This document shows positions 46,378 through 55,798 of a stretch of DNA of 64,000 nucleotides, piece by piece. The notes beneath the pieces were generated by a model, which did no database searches, was not told the origin of the DNA, and saw only the letters and a list, made by a program, of their open reading frames with translations. A program made the translations under genes and the position numbers. The DNA is taken from positions 99,302,301 through 99,366,300 of the forward strand of contig JAYESD010000005.1 of NCBI GenBank assembly GCA_036927565.1. The letters run 5' to 3'. The stretch is from Tuctoria greenei (Eukaryota > Streptophyta > Magnoliopsida > Poales > Poaceae). Numbering within the stretch: the first letter of the stretch is position 1; each line of letters starts with the position of its first letter.

Positions 46378-46735
46378 TCGGTTATCGATGACGGTTATTG
46401 GACAACCGTCGTCAGTAAGCATCCAGTATCGTCGTCGGTATACCGTCGTCAATAAGTCCATTATAGACGATGATTCTTTGTACCGTCGCTGATAATCTTC
46501 CCCGCGCTGCCACGTGGACGGAGGCCGTTATTGACAACAGCTAAATTCGACTGTCGTCAATAAACTTATCGACGACGGTTACTGTTGTCGATAAGCTTAT
46601 AGATGACTAATTGTCGTAGACGGCCGGAAACTATCATCGATAAGCATGTACCGTCGTCGATTGCTTATAGACGACAGTTTTGCCCTTATAAACGACAGTT
46701 TCTAGCCGTCGTCTGTTACCGTGATTCTTGTAGTG
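46378..46735 (+). repeat. CACTA-1 right subterminal array and terminal inverted repeat
   Basis: At least nine units related to TTATCGACGACGGTTA in both orientations lead to the terminus. On the minus strand the end reads CACTACAAGAATCACGG from 46735 inward. It pairs with the left array at 15831-16085, although the left outer terminus is missing. Confidence 0.85.
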
Positions 46736-47446
46736 GAAAACCTGTCTGGCAGAGTAAAGACAGTAGACACCATCTTCATCCTCAATAGATCTCCAATCTA
46801 GATGCTCAGGGTTGTCAACATCAGGGGTGGGGGTTGCTGGGGGCGACTGCATGGGCAGAAAGGGGGCACAGGGGTGTGGGTGGACCGGGGCCTAGCGTGG
46901 TTGTTGCAGCTGTCGGATAGCAGCGCGGGGGGCGGGGGAGGCTGCGCTGCCGTCCGGAACTATGGAGCAAGGAAATAAATTTCAATAAACCAAAAATATT
47001 GGAGGTTGCCAATAAAACCGAAATTTTGTGTTTTTATGGGACCCTACCGGTAAAAATGGAATTCCTGAAATTTCGGCAACTTTTTTCCTTGCTGCGCAGG
47101 GGGCGGGGGTGGTGGAGCGGCCAAGGCAGGAACTTTGTACGGTGATATTTGGTACAAGTCATTTCTATGTTTGGGATAAAAAATCGATAAAAATAATCAG
47201 GATTGCCAAATACCTTCTTCATCACCGGATTTTCCACGGAGCGGGTTTTCACAAAATCTTACTGCTCATATAAACAAATTTTAAAAAAGTGAAACCAAAT
47301 CTTACCGTTTTTTACACACCTAGAGTAAATTCGGAATGGCATGGAACAATATCAATTTCAAATTCCCTGTGGCACCTTGTTTCCTTTTTATCTTACATAA
47401 ATATGAAGTGAAACATAGCTATCGTGGTAGCTTCAATGCAACGACA
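46736..47446. other. Unassigned sequence between CACTA-1 and the GGPPS gene
   Basis: On the minus strand at 46634-46852 an open frame extends past the CACTA end; the part outside the element (DNPEHLDWRSIEDEDG) looks like ordinary protein, possibly a gene piece into which CACTA-1 inserted. I do not recognise it. The rest is GC-rich then AT-rich, and the last 100 bases are probably the GGPPS 3' untranslated region. Confidence 0.35.
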
Positions 47447-48391
47447 TCAGTTTTGTCGGTTGGCAATGAAGCGCGCGAGGTGGCGCAGTGGCGCAGCGCG
47501 GTTGGCATCAAACCGGTCGAGCTCGGCCTCAGCACTGGCCACGAGCTCAGCAGCGTACGTGCGCGCCCCATCGATACCCATGAGCTTCGGGTATGTTGCC
47601 TTGTCGGTCTCCAGATCCTTGCCTGCCGTCTTCCCAAGCTTCTCGGACGAGCAAGTCACGTCGAGCACGTCGTCGATCACCTGGAAAAGCAGCCCGATTC
47701 GACGGGCATATCGACGGATGCTCTCGATCTCTTCATCGGTGCCACCGCCTACAATGGCGCCGCACACGGCCGAGGCCTCCAGAAGCCGCGCCGTCTTGTG
47801 CACGTGGATGTACTCTAGGGTGGCCAGACCGACTGGTACCCCCTCGCTAGCGAGATCCACAGTCTGCCCTGCGGCTAGTCCCTCAGCTCCCACGGCGCCG
47901 CCGAGCTCGGCCACCGCCCGGAGCGCGCGTACCGCTTGTATGTCGCTGCCTGCGCAGCAGCGTGCCACATGCTCGAAAGCAAGAGACAGTAGCGCGTCGC
48001 CGGCCAGCAGCGCAGTGCTGACCCCGAACGCGACATGGTTGGTGGGGCAACCACGGCGGATGTCATCGTCATCCATGCACGGCAGGTCGTCGTGGATGAG
48101 CGACATGGTGTGCACCATCTCCACGGCGCAAGCCACAGGAACCGCCACAGCTTCGTCGCCGCCCACCAGCTGGCAGGCCGCAAGCGCGAGCACGGGTCGC
48201 ACGCGCTTTCCTCCGGCAAGGAGGGAGTAACGCATGGACTTGACCAGGCCCTCCGGGTGTCGAAGCGGCAGCGAGCGGTCGAGGGCCTCATTCACGGCTG
48301 CGGCCTTGGACGTCATGTACTGCTCGAAACTGAAGACCTCCTTGTTATCTTGCAACATGGTGGAAGTGGCTTCCGCGTGATCGGTACCCAT
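47447..48391 (-). CDS. GGPPS: Geranylgeranyl diphosphate synthase (type II), intact and intronless
   Basis: The enzyme condenses isopentenyl and allylic diphosphates to C20 geranylgeranyl diphosphate, the precursor of carotenoids, chlorophyll side chain, gibberellins and diterpenes. The 314-residue protein has the first Asp-rich motif DDLPCMDDDD (101-110) with the two-residue insertion of plant enzymes, and the second motif DDVLD (240-244). It also has GGKRVRP (60-66), the Gln/Thr catalytic neighbourhood GLAAGQTVDL, GKTAGKDLETDKATYP (253-268) and the usual C-terminus RQN. MSLIH before the first motif is the usual plant C20 context. From the first ATG only about 20 residues precede the catalytic domain, so there is no evident plastid transit peptide. 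An in-frame TAA lies upstream with no ATG between. It may be a cytosolic isoform or have lost its 5' end. Confidence 0.93.
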   Translation of the reverse strand: MGTDHAEATSTMLQDNKEVFSFEQYMTSKAAAVNEALDRSLPLRHPEGLVKSMRYSLLAGGKRVRPVLALAACQLVGGDEAVAVPVACAVEMVHTMSLIHDDLPCMDDDDIRRGCPTNHVAFGVSTALLAGDALLSLAFEHVARCCAGSDIQAVRALRAVAELGGAVGAEGLAAGQTVDLASEGVPVGLATLEYIHVHKTARLLEASAVCGAIVGGGTDEEIESIRRYARRIGLLFQVIDDVLDVTCSSEKLGKTAGKDLETDKATYPKLMGIDGARTYAAELVASAEAELDRFDANRAAPLRHLARFIANRQN

Positions 48392-48775
48392 TACCGGACT
48401 GTTCTTTTCGGGAGTCCAGTTCCTGTTACAATGTATATATATTAGATATATAGTGACCCTTTACGCCGTTGCGGCGAGCTTTTATGCTTCAGTACGTGTT
48501 TTTTTTATGATGTTTTTTTCCGGCAATGTATGCAAAAGTTGGTTTTCTCAGTGAAGTGTTACAGTGTATCCTACGGGATGCTGGTTCGTGGTGTCGCAGA
48601 ATGACCATGCTGGAAGTGGCCATGAGGTCATGATGGCCTACTGATGGCGCTTAATCGGTGCCCTCGCTCAGCCTGTGGCAGACTGCGTGACCGCGGCGGC
48701 TTGAGCAGGATGAGATGACGCCTGATTTGCAACGCAGCGTCGGCTGAGACCTTGGAAAAGGTGGTGTTTGGGTTA
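48392..48775 (-). promoter_or_regulatory. Upstream region of the GGPPS gene
   Basis: On the minus strand a TA-rich stretch (48432-48455, TATATATCTAATATATATA) lies about 45-65 bp before the ATG and is the only TATA-like candidate. Element C starts at 48776, so the recognisable promoter is under 400 bp long. Confidence 0.35.
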
Positions 48776-48856
48776 TGGTAAGATCATTTTATTAGGATTA
48801 ATCTTGACGTGTGAGTCCTGTAGGTGTCTATATGAGTGTCGAGTCAGTTTAGGTAT

Positions 48857-50186
48857 CACTACTACAAAAAGTGTTTTTACAGACGGCTCTAAACCTATTA
48901 TTGCAGGCGGTTTTGAAAACCGCGCATGTAACAAAGAGTCTGTGAAAATCGTCGATTATCACAGGCAGGAGCAAAATCCGCCTGTAAAAATATATTATTA
49001 CTGGCTGTTTTTTATTGCCAACCGCCTGTGAAAATGCGTTTTCACAGACGGTTTTTTACTGCCCACCGCTTGTGAAAATACATTATCATACTATTTTTTT
49101 TATTACTAACCGACTGTGAAAAAAGCTCGTTGAGACACAACAAGATGAAATGATGTCAACAACCGATTTATATGCAGACTATTTTTCTAATACAGAAAAA
49201 TCAAGTAATTGTATTTTTTTTGTTCATCATTGCTTGATGTCCACTGTTTGTCCAAGCATACAAAGTGGAACTTTTACATGATCTGTGTTGCACATCCAGT
49301 AGCTAAAATCAAAAGGAAAAAGAGGGAAAAGGAACAAACAAACAAGAAAAAAGTTTGAGACACTGCTGGATCTTTCCACTTCGTTGGCTTCCGTTCGTTG
49401 GCCGCGGAAGATCCTGCCGAGGACGTCCCTAGCGGTGGGTAGCGCGGCAACAAGCTTGAAGGCATTCTCGGAGGAGGAGCGGCGGCCGCAGCGCGAAGAC
49501 ACGCGCCAGACGCAGACGCGGCCGTCCTGGTGCGTGGAGAAGACCCGGCCGGCGGCAGCGGCGAGCGCCTTGACTGAACCTTCCCCGTGGCCGCCGAAGT
49601 GCGCGAAGCGGCGGAGGTCGGGCTGCTGCCACGCGATGATGTCGGCAGCGGTGGAGGCGCTGAGCAGGAACTCTCCGCAGAGGGAGAGGCATGTGACGGA
49701 GCCCGGGTGGTCCCGCAGCATGGCGAGGGCCTTCCACGGGCCGCCGCACCGGGACGATGCCGCTAGCAGAGGATGTCGCTTGTCTAAGTATTGGGATTTT
49801 TGAGCCTGAACAAGGAGACGGACCGGGGTGGGTGGGTGTCCATTATTTAATAGGGAGATGGGGAATGGCGGATCTATGTGAAGAAAGCTGATTGGTGGAG
49901 AAAACAAATCATAGATAATAGGCAGTGCGGTCTCCGAGAATGTATTTTTACTGGCGCGAGTTATGAAAAAACCGCCTGTGATACGATCCATTATCACAGA
50001 CGGTTTGTACTACTGACCGCCTGTGATGATATACATTTTTCACAGGCGGCTTTTAGTTACGAACCGCCTGTGATATATGATTACTACAGGAGTTTTTTAA
50101 AGTATTTCACAGTACAGACGGATTTTTTATAGACCGTCTGTAAAAAAGAATTCGTAGTGCCTGTGAAAATGCTTTTTGTAGTAGTG
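48857..50186 (-). mobile_element. Gene-capturing non-autonomous CACTA element (Pack-CACTA)
   Basis: The 1330-bp element has terminal repeats CACTACTACAAAAAG at both ends in inverted orientation and subterminal repeats related to ACAGGCGGTTTT and CCGCCTGTGAAAA at 48886-49110 and 49960-50150. A 3-bp target duplication TAT lies at 48854-48856 and 50187-50189. The sister LTR at about 51800-51815 shows the uninterrupted site with a single TAT. Between the subterminal arrays lies a fragment of a WD40 host gene. No transposase is present. Confidence 0.92.
49400..49765 (-). pseudogene. Captured WD40 (JINGUBANG-like) gene fragment
   Basis: The minus-strand frame encodes DHPGSVTCLSLCGEFLLSAS, then IIAWQQPDLRRFAHFGGHGE, SVKALAAAAGRVFSTHQDGR, CVWRV and KLVAALPTARDVLGRIF. 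These are the first WD40 blades of the plant JINGUBANG-type propeller family, in which the ALPT..D.LG segment follows the second blade. It is GC-rich like a grass exon, unlike the flanking transposon. An ATG-started frame of 256 residues runs across it (49997-49227), but its ends derive from transposon sequence. The remaining blades are absent, so it cannot form a propeller. It could yield a chimeric transcript. Confidence 0.75.
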
Positions 50187-50699
50187 TATGTGCACGTGTG
50201 GCGTTCCGCTTGCAGGAGTGAAGCCCGGTGGATTTGCATGCACGCACAAGCGAGACGGCAGCAACGTGCATGTATGTATCGGCAACAACCAGGCAGCAAT
50301 GGCAAGGTGTTCAACACATGCGCGTCAGTAACGGCCAGCGCATACAACTGCGTCGTGGGAACGTGCAGATCATGCTGGCCTCTGTGGTGCGGTGATGAGT
50401 CAGAGGCTACCTGCTAGTTGAATAAAGTTTGTTGGGCATGGATAGGTACCGGGGTACAACGGCCAGCGTACGCTCTGGTCAAGCAGGTGCTAAACGTCTG
50501 GATCATGAGAGAACGTGCGCGTAGAGATCGTAGAGCTAGTTGTCTAGGCACTGTACATCCTGCTTGCCTATAAATATGAGTCGTGTAATCACTTCTCGGT
50601 TGAGCCGAGTGGAGTTGAGTTGAATAGAACTTGTGTGCGTCCGTTCCCACATTGTTCTTTTGTCCTCCTCTAGTTGATTCATTCGTCGGCTTCAACAAT

Positions 50700-50711
50700 T
50701 GGCATCAGAGC
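50700..50711 (+). other. C primer-binding site
   Basis: TGGCATCAGAGC, one mismatch from the initiator Met-tRNA complement, two bases after the 5' LTR. Confidence 0.8.
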
Positions 50712-50722
50712 CGGAGGAGAAG

Positions 50723-51685
50723 ATGAATACCCCGCCTTTGAAGCTAGGCTGCCCAACGACGCTAGACACAGGCGGATCCGTCGCGGTAGAGCGTGTCATC
50801 CACAATTCTCATCGGTGAAATTGTTGATGCTATCGAAGACCAATTACCACGAACTATTGTTGGTAATGAGGGTCAGCCTGGAGGCTCTTGGCCTGTGGCA
50901 TGCTGTCGAGAAGGTCGCCACCGACCGACGTGAAGACCGCTTCGCGCTGTCCGTGATTTTGCACGGACTGCTTGCCGAGCTAAAAGCGTTGATTGCTGTG
51001 AAGAAGACCTCGATTGAGACATGGACTGCGATCAAGACGATGCGCATGGGCGATGAGCGCGTGAAGGAAGCCAATGCCCAACAGCTTATGAAGGAATTCA
51101 AGACGATTGGCTTCGCCGATGGTGAATCCTTCAATGACTTCGTGGTGAGAATCTCTGGAATTGCAGGAAATTTGCACGAATTGGAAGTGAAGATTGATGA
51201 AAAACGAATGGTGTGGAAGATCCTGCATGTGCTCCCGCCGAGGTTCAACCAGATTGCATGTGCAATTGAGATGTTAATCGATCACAATAACATGTCAACG
51301 GAAGAAATCGTCGGCCGACTTCGAATTTCCGAAGATCGCCTCAATGCCGAGGCAGTAGCGGACCACGTTGGGAAACTCATGCTCCCTAAGGAGCAGTGGG
51401 AGGCTCGGCGACGTCAACGCGGGAAGGATTAACAACGGCGAAGCAAGAATCGGCAACAAGATAGTGATGAACGTCATGGAGGTGGAAGAAGGGGAGGTCG
51501 CAGTGAAGAAGACTCCAACGACGAGGGTGATAGCACGGTCTGGAGGAAGCAGGCGTGGAAGAGGCCGCTACTGCATGAGGTGTTTCAATTGTGGCAAGCG
51601 CGGGCATATGGCGCGGGATTGCCGCTCTGATAAGAAGGAAGAAGCCCTGCTCGCCGACATTGATGAATCGCTAGTGCTGCTGTGA
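50723..51685 (+). pseudogene. C gag, frameshifted twice
   Basis: The first ATG (50723) opens a short frame (31 codons). The main gag domain (KTNYHELLLVMRVSLEA, then LWHAVE and MVWKILHVLPPRF) is in the next frame to 51432. The zinc knuckle CFNCGKRGHMARDC is in a third frame (about 51575-51630). The domain order and UBN2-type fold are those of copia Gag. Two indels therefore separate the parts. Gly/Arg-rich sequence precedes the knuckle. No pol follows; the 3' LTR starts 36 bp after the stop. Confidence 0.83.
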
Positions 51686-51720
51686 AGACGACAGTCTTGT
51701 GCTGTTTGCTAAATAATCTA

Positions 51721-52312
51721 TGTCAAGATTAGGAGGGAAATTATTAGGATTAATGTTGACGTGTGAGTCCTGTAGGTGTCTATATGAGTGTCGAGTTAGT
51801 TTAGGTATGTGCACGTGTGGCGTTCTGTTTGCAGGAGTGAAGTCTGGTGGATCTGCATGCACGCACAAGCGAGACGGCAGCAACGTGCATTTATGTATCG
51901 GCAACAATCAGGCAGCAACGGCAAGGTTCAACACATGCGCGTCAGTAATAGCCAGTGCATGCAACTGCGTCGTGAGAACCTGCAGGTCATATATGCTGCC
52001 CTTTGTGGTACGGTAATGAGTCAGAGGCTACCTGCTAGTTGTATAAAGTTTGTTGGGCATGGATAGGTATGGGGGCGCAACGGCCGGCGTACGCGCTGGT
52101 CAAGCAGGTGCCCTAAACGTCTGGATCAAAAGAGAACATGCGCGTAGAGATCGCAGAGCTAGTTGTCTAGGTATTGTACATCCTGCCTGCCTATAAATAT
52201 GAGTCGTGTAATCACTTTTTGGTTGAGCCGACTGGAGTTGAGTTGAATAGAACTTGTGTGTGTCCCTTCCCACTTTGTTCTTGTGTCCTTCTCTAGTTGA
52301 TTCATTCGTCGG
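51721..52312 (+). repeat. C 3' LTR (uninterrupted)
   Basis: Begins TGTCAAGATTAGG and runs in parallel with the 5' LTR to CATTCGTCGGC, where similarity stops, so the end is approximate. It preserves the empty target site of the Pack-CACTA. A purine stretch AGGAGGGAAA lies inside its first 25 bases. Confidence 0.8.
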
Positions 52313-54819
52313 CACCGACCCCTGCTACAACTTGCCCAAGGAGAAAGACGACGAGATGGTGGCGAACCAGACAATCAAATCATCACTGTGCTAGTTTGTG
52401 GCCAAGCAACAACGGTTGGTCCGTGCCTTAGTGGTTGCTCAGATGCAGACTAGTTTTCCTTTTTTTTGTTAGCCCCTTTTTTTCTAGCATAAGTGCGATA
52501 TGAAATGTATTGTCTTTTTTATGTAGTAACTATATATAGCTATATATATATCTTTTAAATGCAGAGGCAACATAACATCAATATTTTCATTTTTTTTCTA
52601 ATAGAAGGGTGCTGGTTGGGTTGGGATTGCTGAAACAAATGCAATATACTAGTTGGACGTGACAGATTGCATTACCTAGAATCTTTATCAGTAGTTGGAA
52701 ATTGTCCATCTGCCAGTCGACGTGCTACTTCTGATTCCGGGTACCCAGCATATTTGCCTGTTACCATGGACCCTGAAAATAAGCCATGCGTGTCAGATAG
52801 AAAGAGTAAGCCCAAAAAACTTATATGAAAAGACATACACGTGAACGACTACCACATTTAGTTTCAAATATCGTTTTTGCGTAGTTCAGAGTACCGTATA
52901 ACCTATGTAGTGTGCGACCTATGTGGGACACTATCCTCTAATTAGGTGATGTAAGCAAGCTAAATGATTTGCACCATTAGATTTACGGTCGTATCAGATG
53001 GAGGAGGGAGATAAAAGAAAGAAGTGAACTTTACATTATTAGCCGGCTATAACACGGACTCAAAGAAGGTTGATAAGAGAATGAGGATGGCGATGGGCAT
53101 TTATATCAATGGTTCGGTATATTTTATAGCTGGCTGTTAAATGAGTGGGCTATTAAAAAATGTACTTGATATTAGTAAACAAAATTATTAGCCTTGCTTT
53201 TAAACTATTGGGGCCGGCCAGTGTTTAATAAGAGGGCATGTCTAGATTTCAGGTAGCTGAAAATTCAGAAAATTTCAGGCACCAATTGATTAGTAGCTAA
53301 TTACCACCATTAACTACTAATTCTTGTAATTAACCATAACCCATAATTTATAGATTAATCAATCACAAGATTATTCTAGTGAATTATTTTACAACTAACA
53401 TAATTCTACAAGAAAAAGATTAACAAGTTAAAAGATTAACCACGAATCTTCTTCATCACTCTTTGTCATCCTCTTGAACTATATTGCGTCAGAAGTTCAT
53501 TATCGAAAAAAAACTATATTGCGCCAGAAGTTGGATGATTCCTTTGGACGTGAACTGTTTGTCATCCTCTTGAACCACTGCATACATCTGGGCTCGGATA
53601 TGGATATGTCATTACTAGCATACCTGGTGTATGGCGAGCGAGTATGTGTAGAGAAGGTCGTGGCCACGGACGGGCGTCAGTGGTCCGCGGGACGAACAAG
53701 GGAAGGCGCAGACGATGTGCTGCAGTAAACGGCGCCATCTCTCTCTCTCTCCAATGTGTGATGCGTGCTCTTGCCAACATCATTCAGTATTTATAGAGGA
53801 AAGCTTTAGGCTGTGGAACCTATAGTAGTTGAAGCTCTCTGTGAGGAACCACGTGTAGTTGAACTTCCATGTGTGGAACTTGACTAGTTGACCGTTATTT
53901 TTTTCTCACTCCGATCTGTTAATTACTTGCGCCCTTTTGACATTGTAGAGTAGATACAAAAAAAGAAACCCAAATTTTATGGCAAAAATAATTTTTTTAT
54001 TATTTTACAAATTTCATTCAACTTGTTGAATATAAAGCTCTTGCAAAACGTTTTCTATGTGGTCACATGGCATATATTTTATTTATCTGCTCACAGAATG
54101 AAAATGCATGCTAGCTGGACAATGAAAGGGACAAATAGAGATCATAGAAGACGAACACGCATTTGGTCTCGGCACATGTGTAGAAAACCATTAAGTTTCC
54201 CCGTACAAGACAAGGAGTGCGAATCAGATGTCAAAACACGTGCCTGGAAAACTGCACTCGTCATTTACAAGATCCAACTCACAACTGGACCGGAGTACAA
54301 TAAAATGGTCCATAGCTGAATACTCAAATAGGTCTATAGATTCAAACTGAAAGGTCAAACAATGTCCATGCATGCCAAGCCATAGCCGCCAGGCCGCGAA
54401 TTTTATGGAATGGTTTTTTTCTTACTTTTGTTTTGTAAAATACACTACTTTTTCTAAGAGAGCATTTAGGTAAGATGCTCACACACATACAAGAATAAAA
54501 AATACTCTGATACATGCACATATCCACACCCCACTCTTATTAACTTTGACAAAAGAATATTTTTTTCTTTGAAAGGCCGTGTCGACATTCCATTATAAGT
54601 AGAAAAGCAGCATTACAAATTCAGGCTGAGCCTGGTAACCGGGAACCAAAATAACAAAAGAAGGAAAAGGGCGACAGAAACGAGAAAAATAAAATTACAA
54701 CATCAGCGGCTAGGAAAATGAAAGTAGAACAGAAATTCTTGCAGCCGAACACTACTTTAGTTCTTCTATCAGATCCTTGAGAAAAATATTCACAGGACGT
54801 TCAACAGCTTGAAAAATGC
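52313..54819. other. Sparse region between C and the next CACTA end
   Basis: Mostly AT-rich sequence with short random ORFs. A TA-rich stretch lies at 52525-52560. The exon-like piece at 52676-52772 is listed separately. At 54555-54690 a block resembling the 3' tail of a grass non-LTR repeat may be present, but I cannot assign it. No intact gene is seen. Confidence 0.4.
52676..52772 (-). other. Exon-like segment of an unrecognised gene
   Basis: On the minus strand a 97-bp open segment lies between TTATTTTCAG and GTAATG. It encodes SMVTGKYAGYPESEVARRLA followed by DGQFPTTDKDS with no stop. The composition and flanking splice sites look like a real exon, but I see no companion exons. It may be a captured or stranded gene piece. 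Confidence 0.35.
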
Positions 54820-55400
54820 CACTACTACAAAAAACATTTTTACAGGCGCCTCAAATTTTCAAACACAGACGGTCCTTAAAAATATGCGACTGTGATGACG
54901 AATGATATAATAACCACCTATGATGACAAAACAACACAGACGGATTTTAAAGAACAACCGTCTGGGTAAATACATGATCTTCACAGACGGTTCTTAATTA
55001 AGAACCATCTGTAATGCAATAAACTTCACAGACGGATTTTAAGAAACAACCGTCGGGGTAAATACATGATCTTGATAGACGGTTCATAATTAAGAACCGT
55101 CTGTAATCCATTGAGCTTCACAGGCGAATTTTAAAAAACAACCGTCTGGGTAAATACATGATCTTCTTTGGCGGTTCTTAATTAAGAACCGTCTATAATG
55201 CAATAAACTTCATAGACGGATTTTCAATAACAACCGTCTGGGTAAATACATGATCTTCGTTGACGGTTCTTAATTGATAACAGTCTGTAATGCAATGAAC
55301 TTCATAGACAGTTCTTGGTTAGCAACGGCATGAGAAGATCATGTATTTTCAGTGGCGGTCATTGTTTAAGAACCGTATGTAGTTGTTCAATTATCGTTTT
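54820..55400 (+). mobile_element. CACTA left end with 92-bp tandem subterminal array
   Basis: CACTACTACAAAAAACATTT at 54820 matches the Pack-CACTA terminus at 48857. It is followed by ACAGACGG subterminal repeats organised as a tandem array with an exact 92-bp step: the AGAACC of each unit starts near 55001, 55093, 55185 and 55277. Each unit contains a near-perfect palindrome around CGGTTCTTAATTAAGAACCG. No matching right terminus is found before the SCE1-like gene, so the element is truncated or its end is degraded. Confidence 0.7.
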
Positions 55401-55798
55401 CATTGAAATTACAGGAATGTAGTCATTGCAATTATCACAACCGTATGTAGTCATTGCATGGAAAATTGTACCAGGAAAAAAACACAGATGAGCGGATACT
55501 AGTACAGTAATGCATTATAGGAAATGCTCGATCACCAGTTCGGCTGGCTTAATTGTGATAATACACCATTAGAGGCTTTACAATTGTTCAAAGATAATTT
55601 CTTCACACTGAACAAAAATCATGCTACATTCATTGTAGATCGACGATGAAGCTCCCATCGATCAATCTAAATTGTACCGTCCTGCTTGCTCCTGAACACG
55701 TCTCTTATATTCTGCTGGATCCTGAAAACATTGACATTATTTAAATTATTAAATGTCGAAGGAGGAATGAATAACCTACATTGGTCACTAAGTCAAAG

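Larger units (their letters stand above)
15831..46735 (+). mobile_element. CACTA-1: autonomous-type En/Spm transposon, carrying S1 and A2
   Basis: Both ends carry arrays of the same subterminal repeat (TTATTGACGACGGTTA and its inverse). The right terminus reads, on the minus strand, CACTACAAGAATCACGG, a classical CACTA terminus. Inside, on the plus strand, are a TNP2-type transposase gene and a multi-exon TNPA-type gene. Removing S1 (17531-29351) and A2 (30756-40783) with their duplications leaves about 9 kb, a normal size for an autonomous CACTA. The left outermost terminal repeat is not recognisable. The transposase has stops, so it is now inactive. Confidence 0.85.
48776..50697 (+). repeat. 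C 5' LTR, interrupted by a CACTA insertion
   Basis: LTR sequence runs 48776-48856 and 50190-50697, colinear with 51721-52312. It has a TATA box at 50569-50576 (TATAAATA; 52192-52199 in the other LTR) and ends CTTCAACA. The first 25 bases differ from the 3' LTR by a short deletion, so the exact start is uncertain. Confidence 0.82.
48776..52312 (+). mobile_element. C: small gag-only LTR element (TR-GAG-like)
   Basis: Two LTRs of about 590 bp (48776-50697 after removing a 1330-bp CACTA insertion, and 51721-52312) enclose only 1023 bp, which hold a Met-tRNA-type PBS and a gag region. There is no protease, integrase, reverse transcriptase or RNase H, so it must depend on another element. Such elements are known in plants as TR-GAGs. 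The 3' end of the right LTR diverges from the left one, and no target duplication is seen. Confidence 0.82.

Noticed and set aside
47424..48230. 268-residue plus-strand ORF
   Set aside because: It is antisense to the GGPPS gene and low complexity (Ser/Ala/Arg), a mirror of its GC-rich codons.
49384..49803. Plus-strand ORF over the captured WD40 piece
   Set aside because: It is a shadow of the minus-strand WD40 frame.
48857..50186. PIF/Harbinger or MITE origin for the 1330-bp element
   Set aside because: The CACTA terminus, subterminal repeat type and 3-bp TAT duplication confirmed by the sister LTR fit CACTA; Harbinger elements duplicate TTA/TAA and have GG...CC ends.
52840..53230. Possible MITE
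   Set aside because: I could not find a matching pair of terminal inverted repeats with a target duplication.
53474..53728. 84-residue ORF in the sparse region
   Set aside because: No recognisable domain, no splice context and no conserved look.
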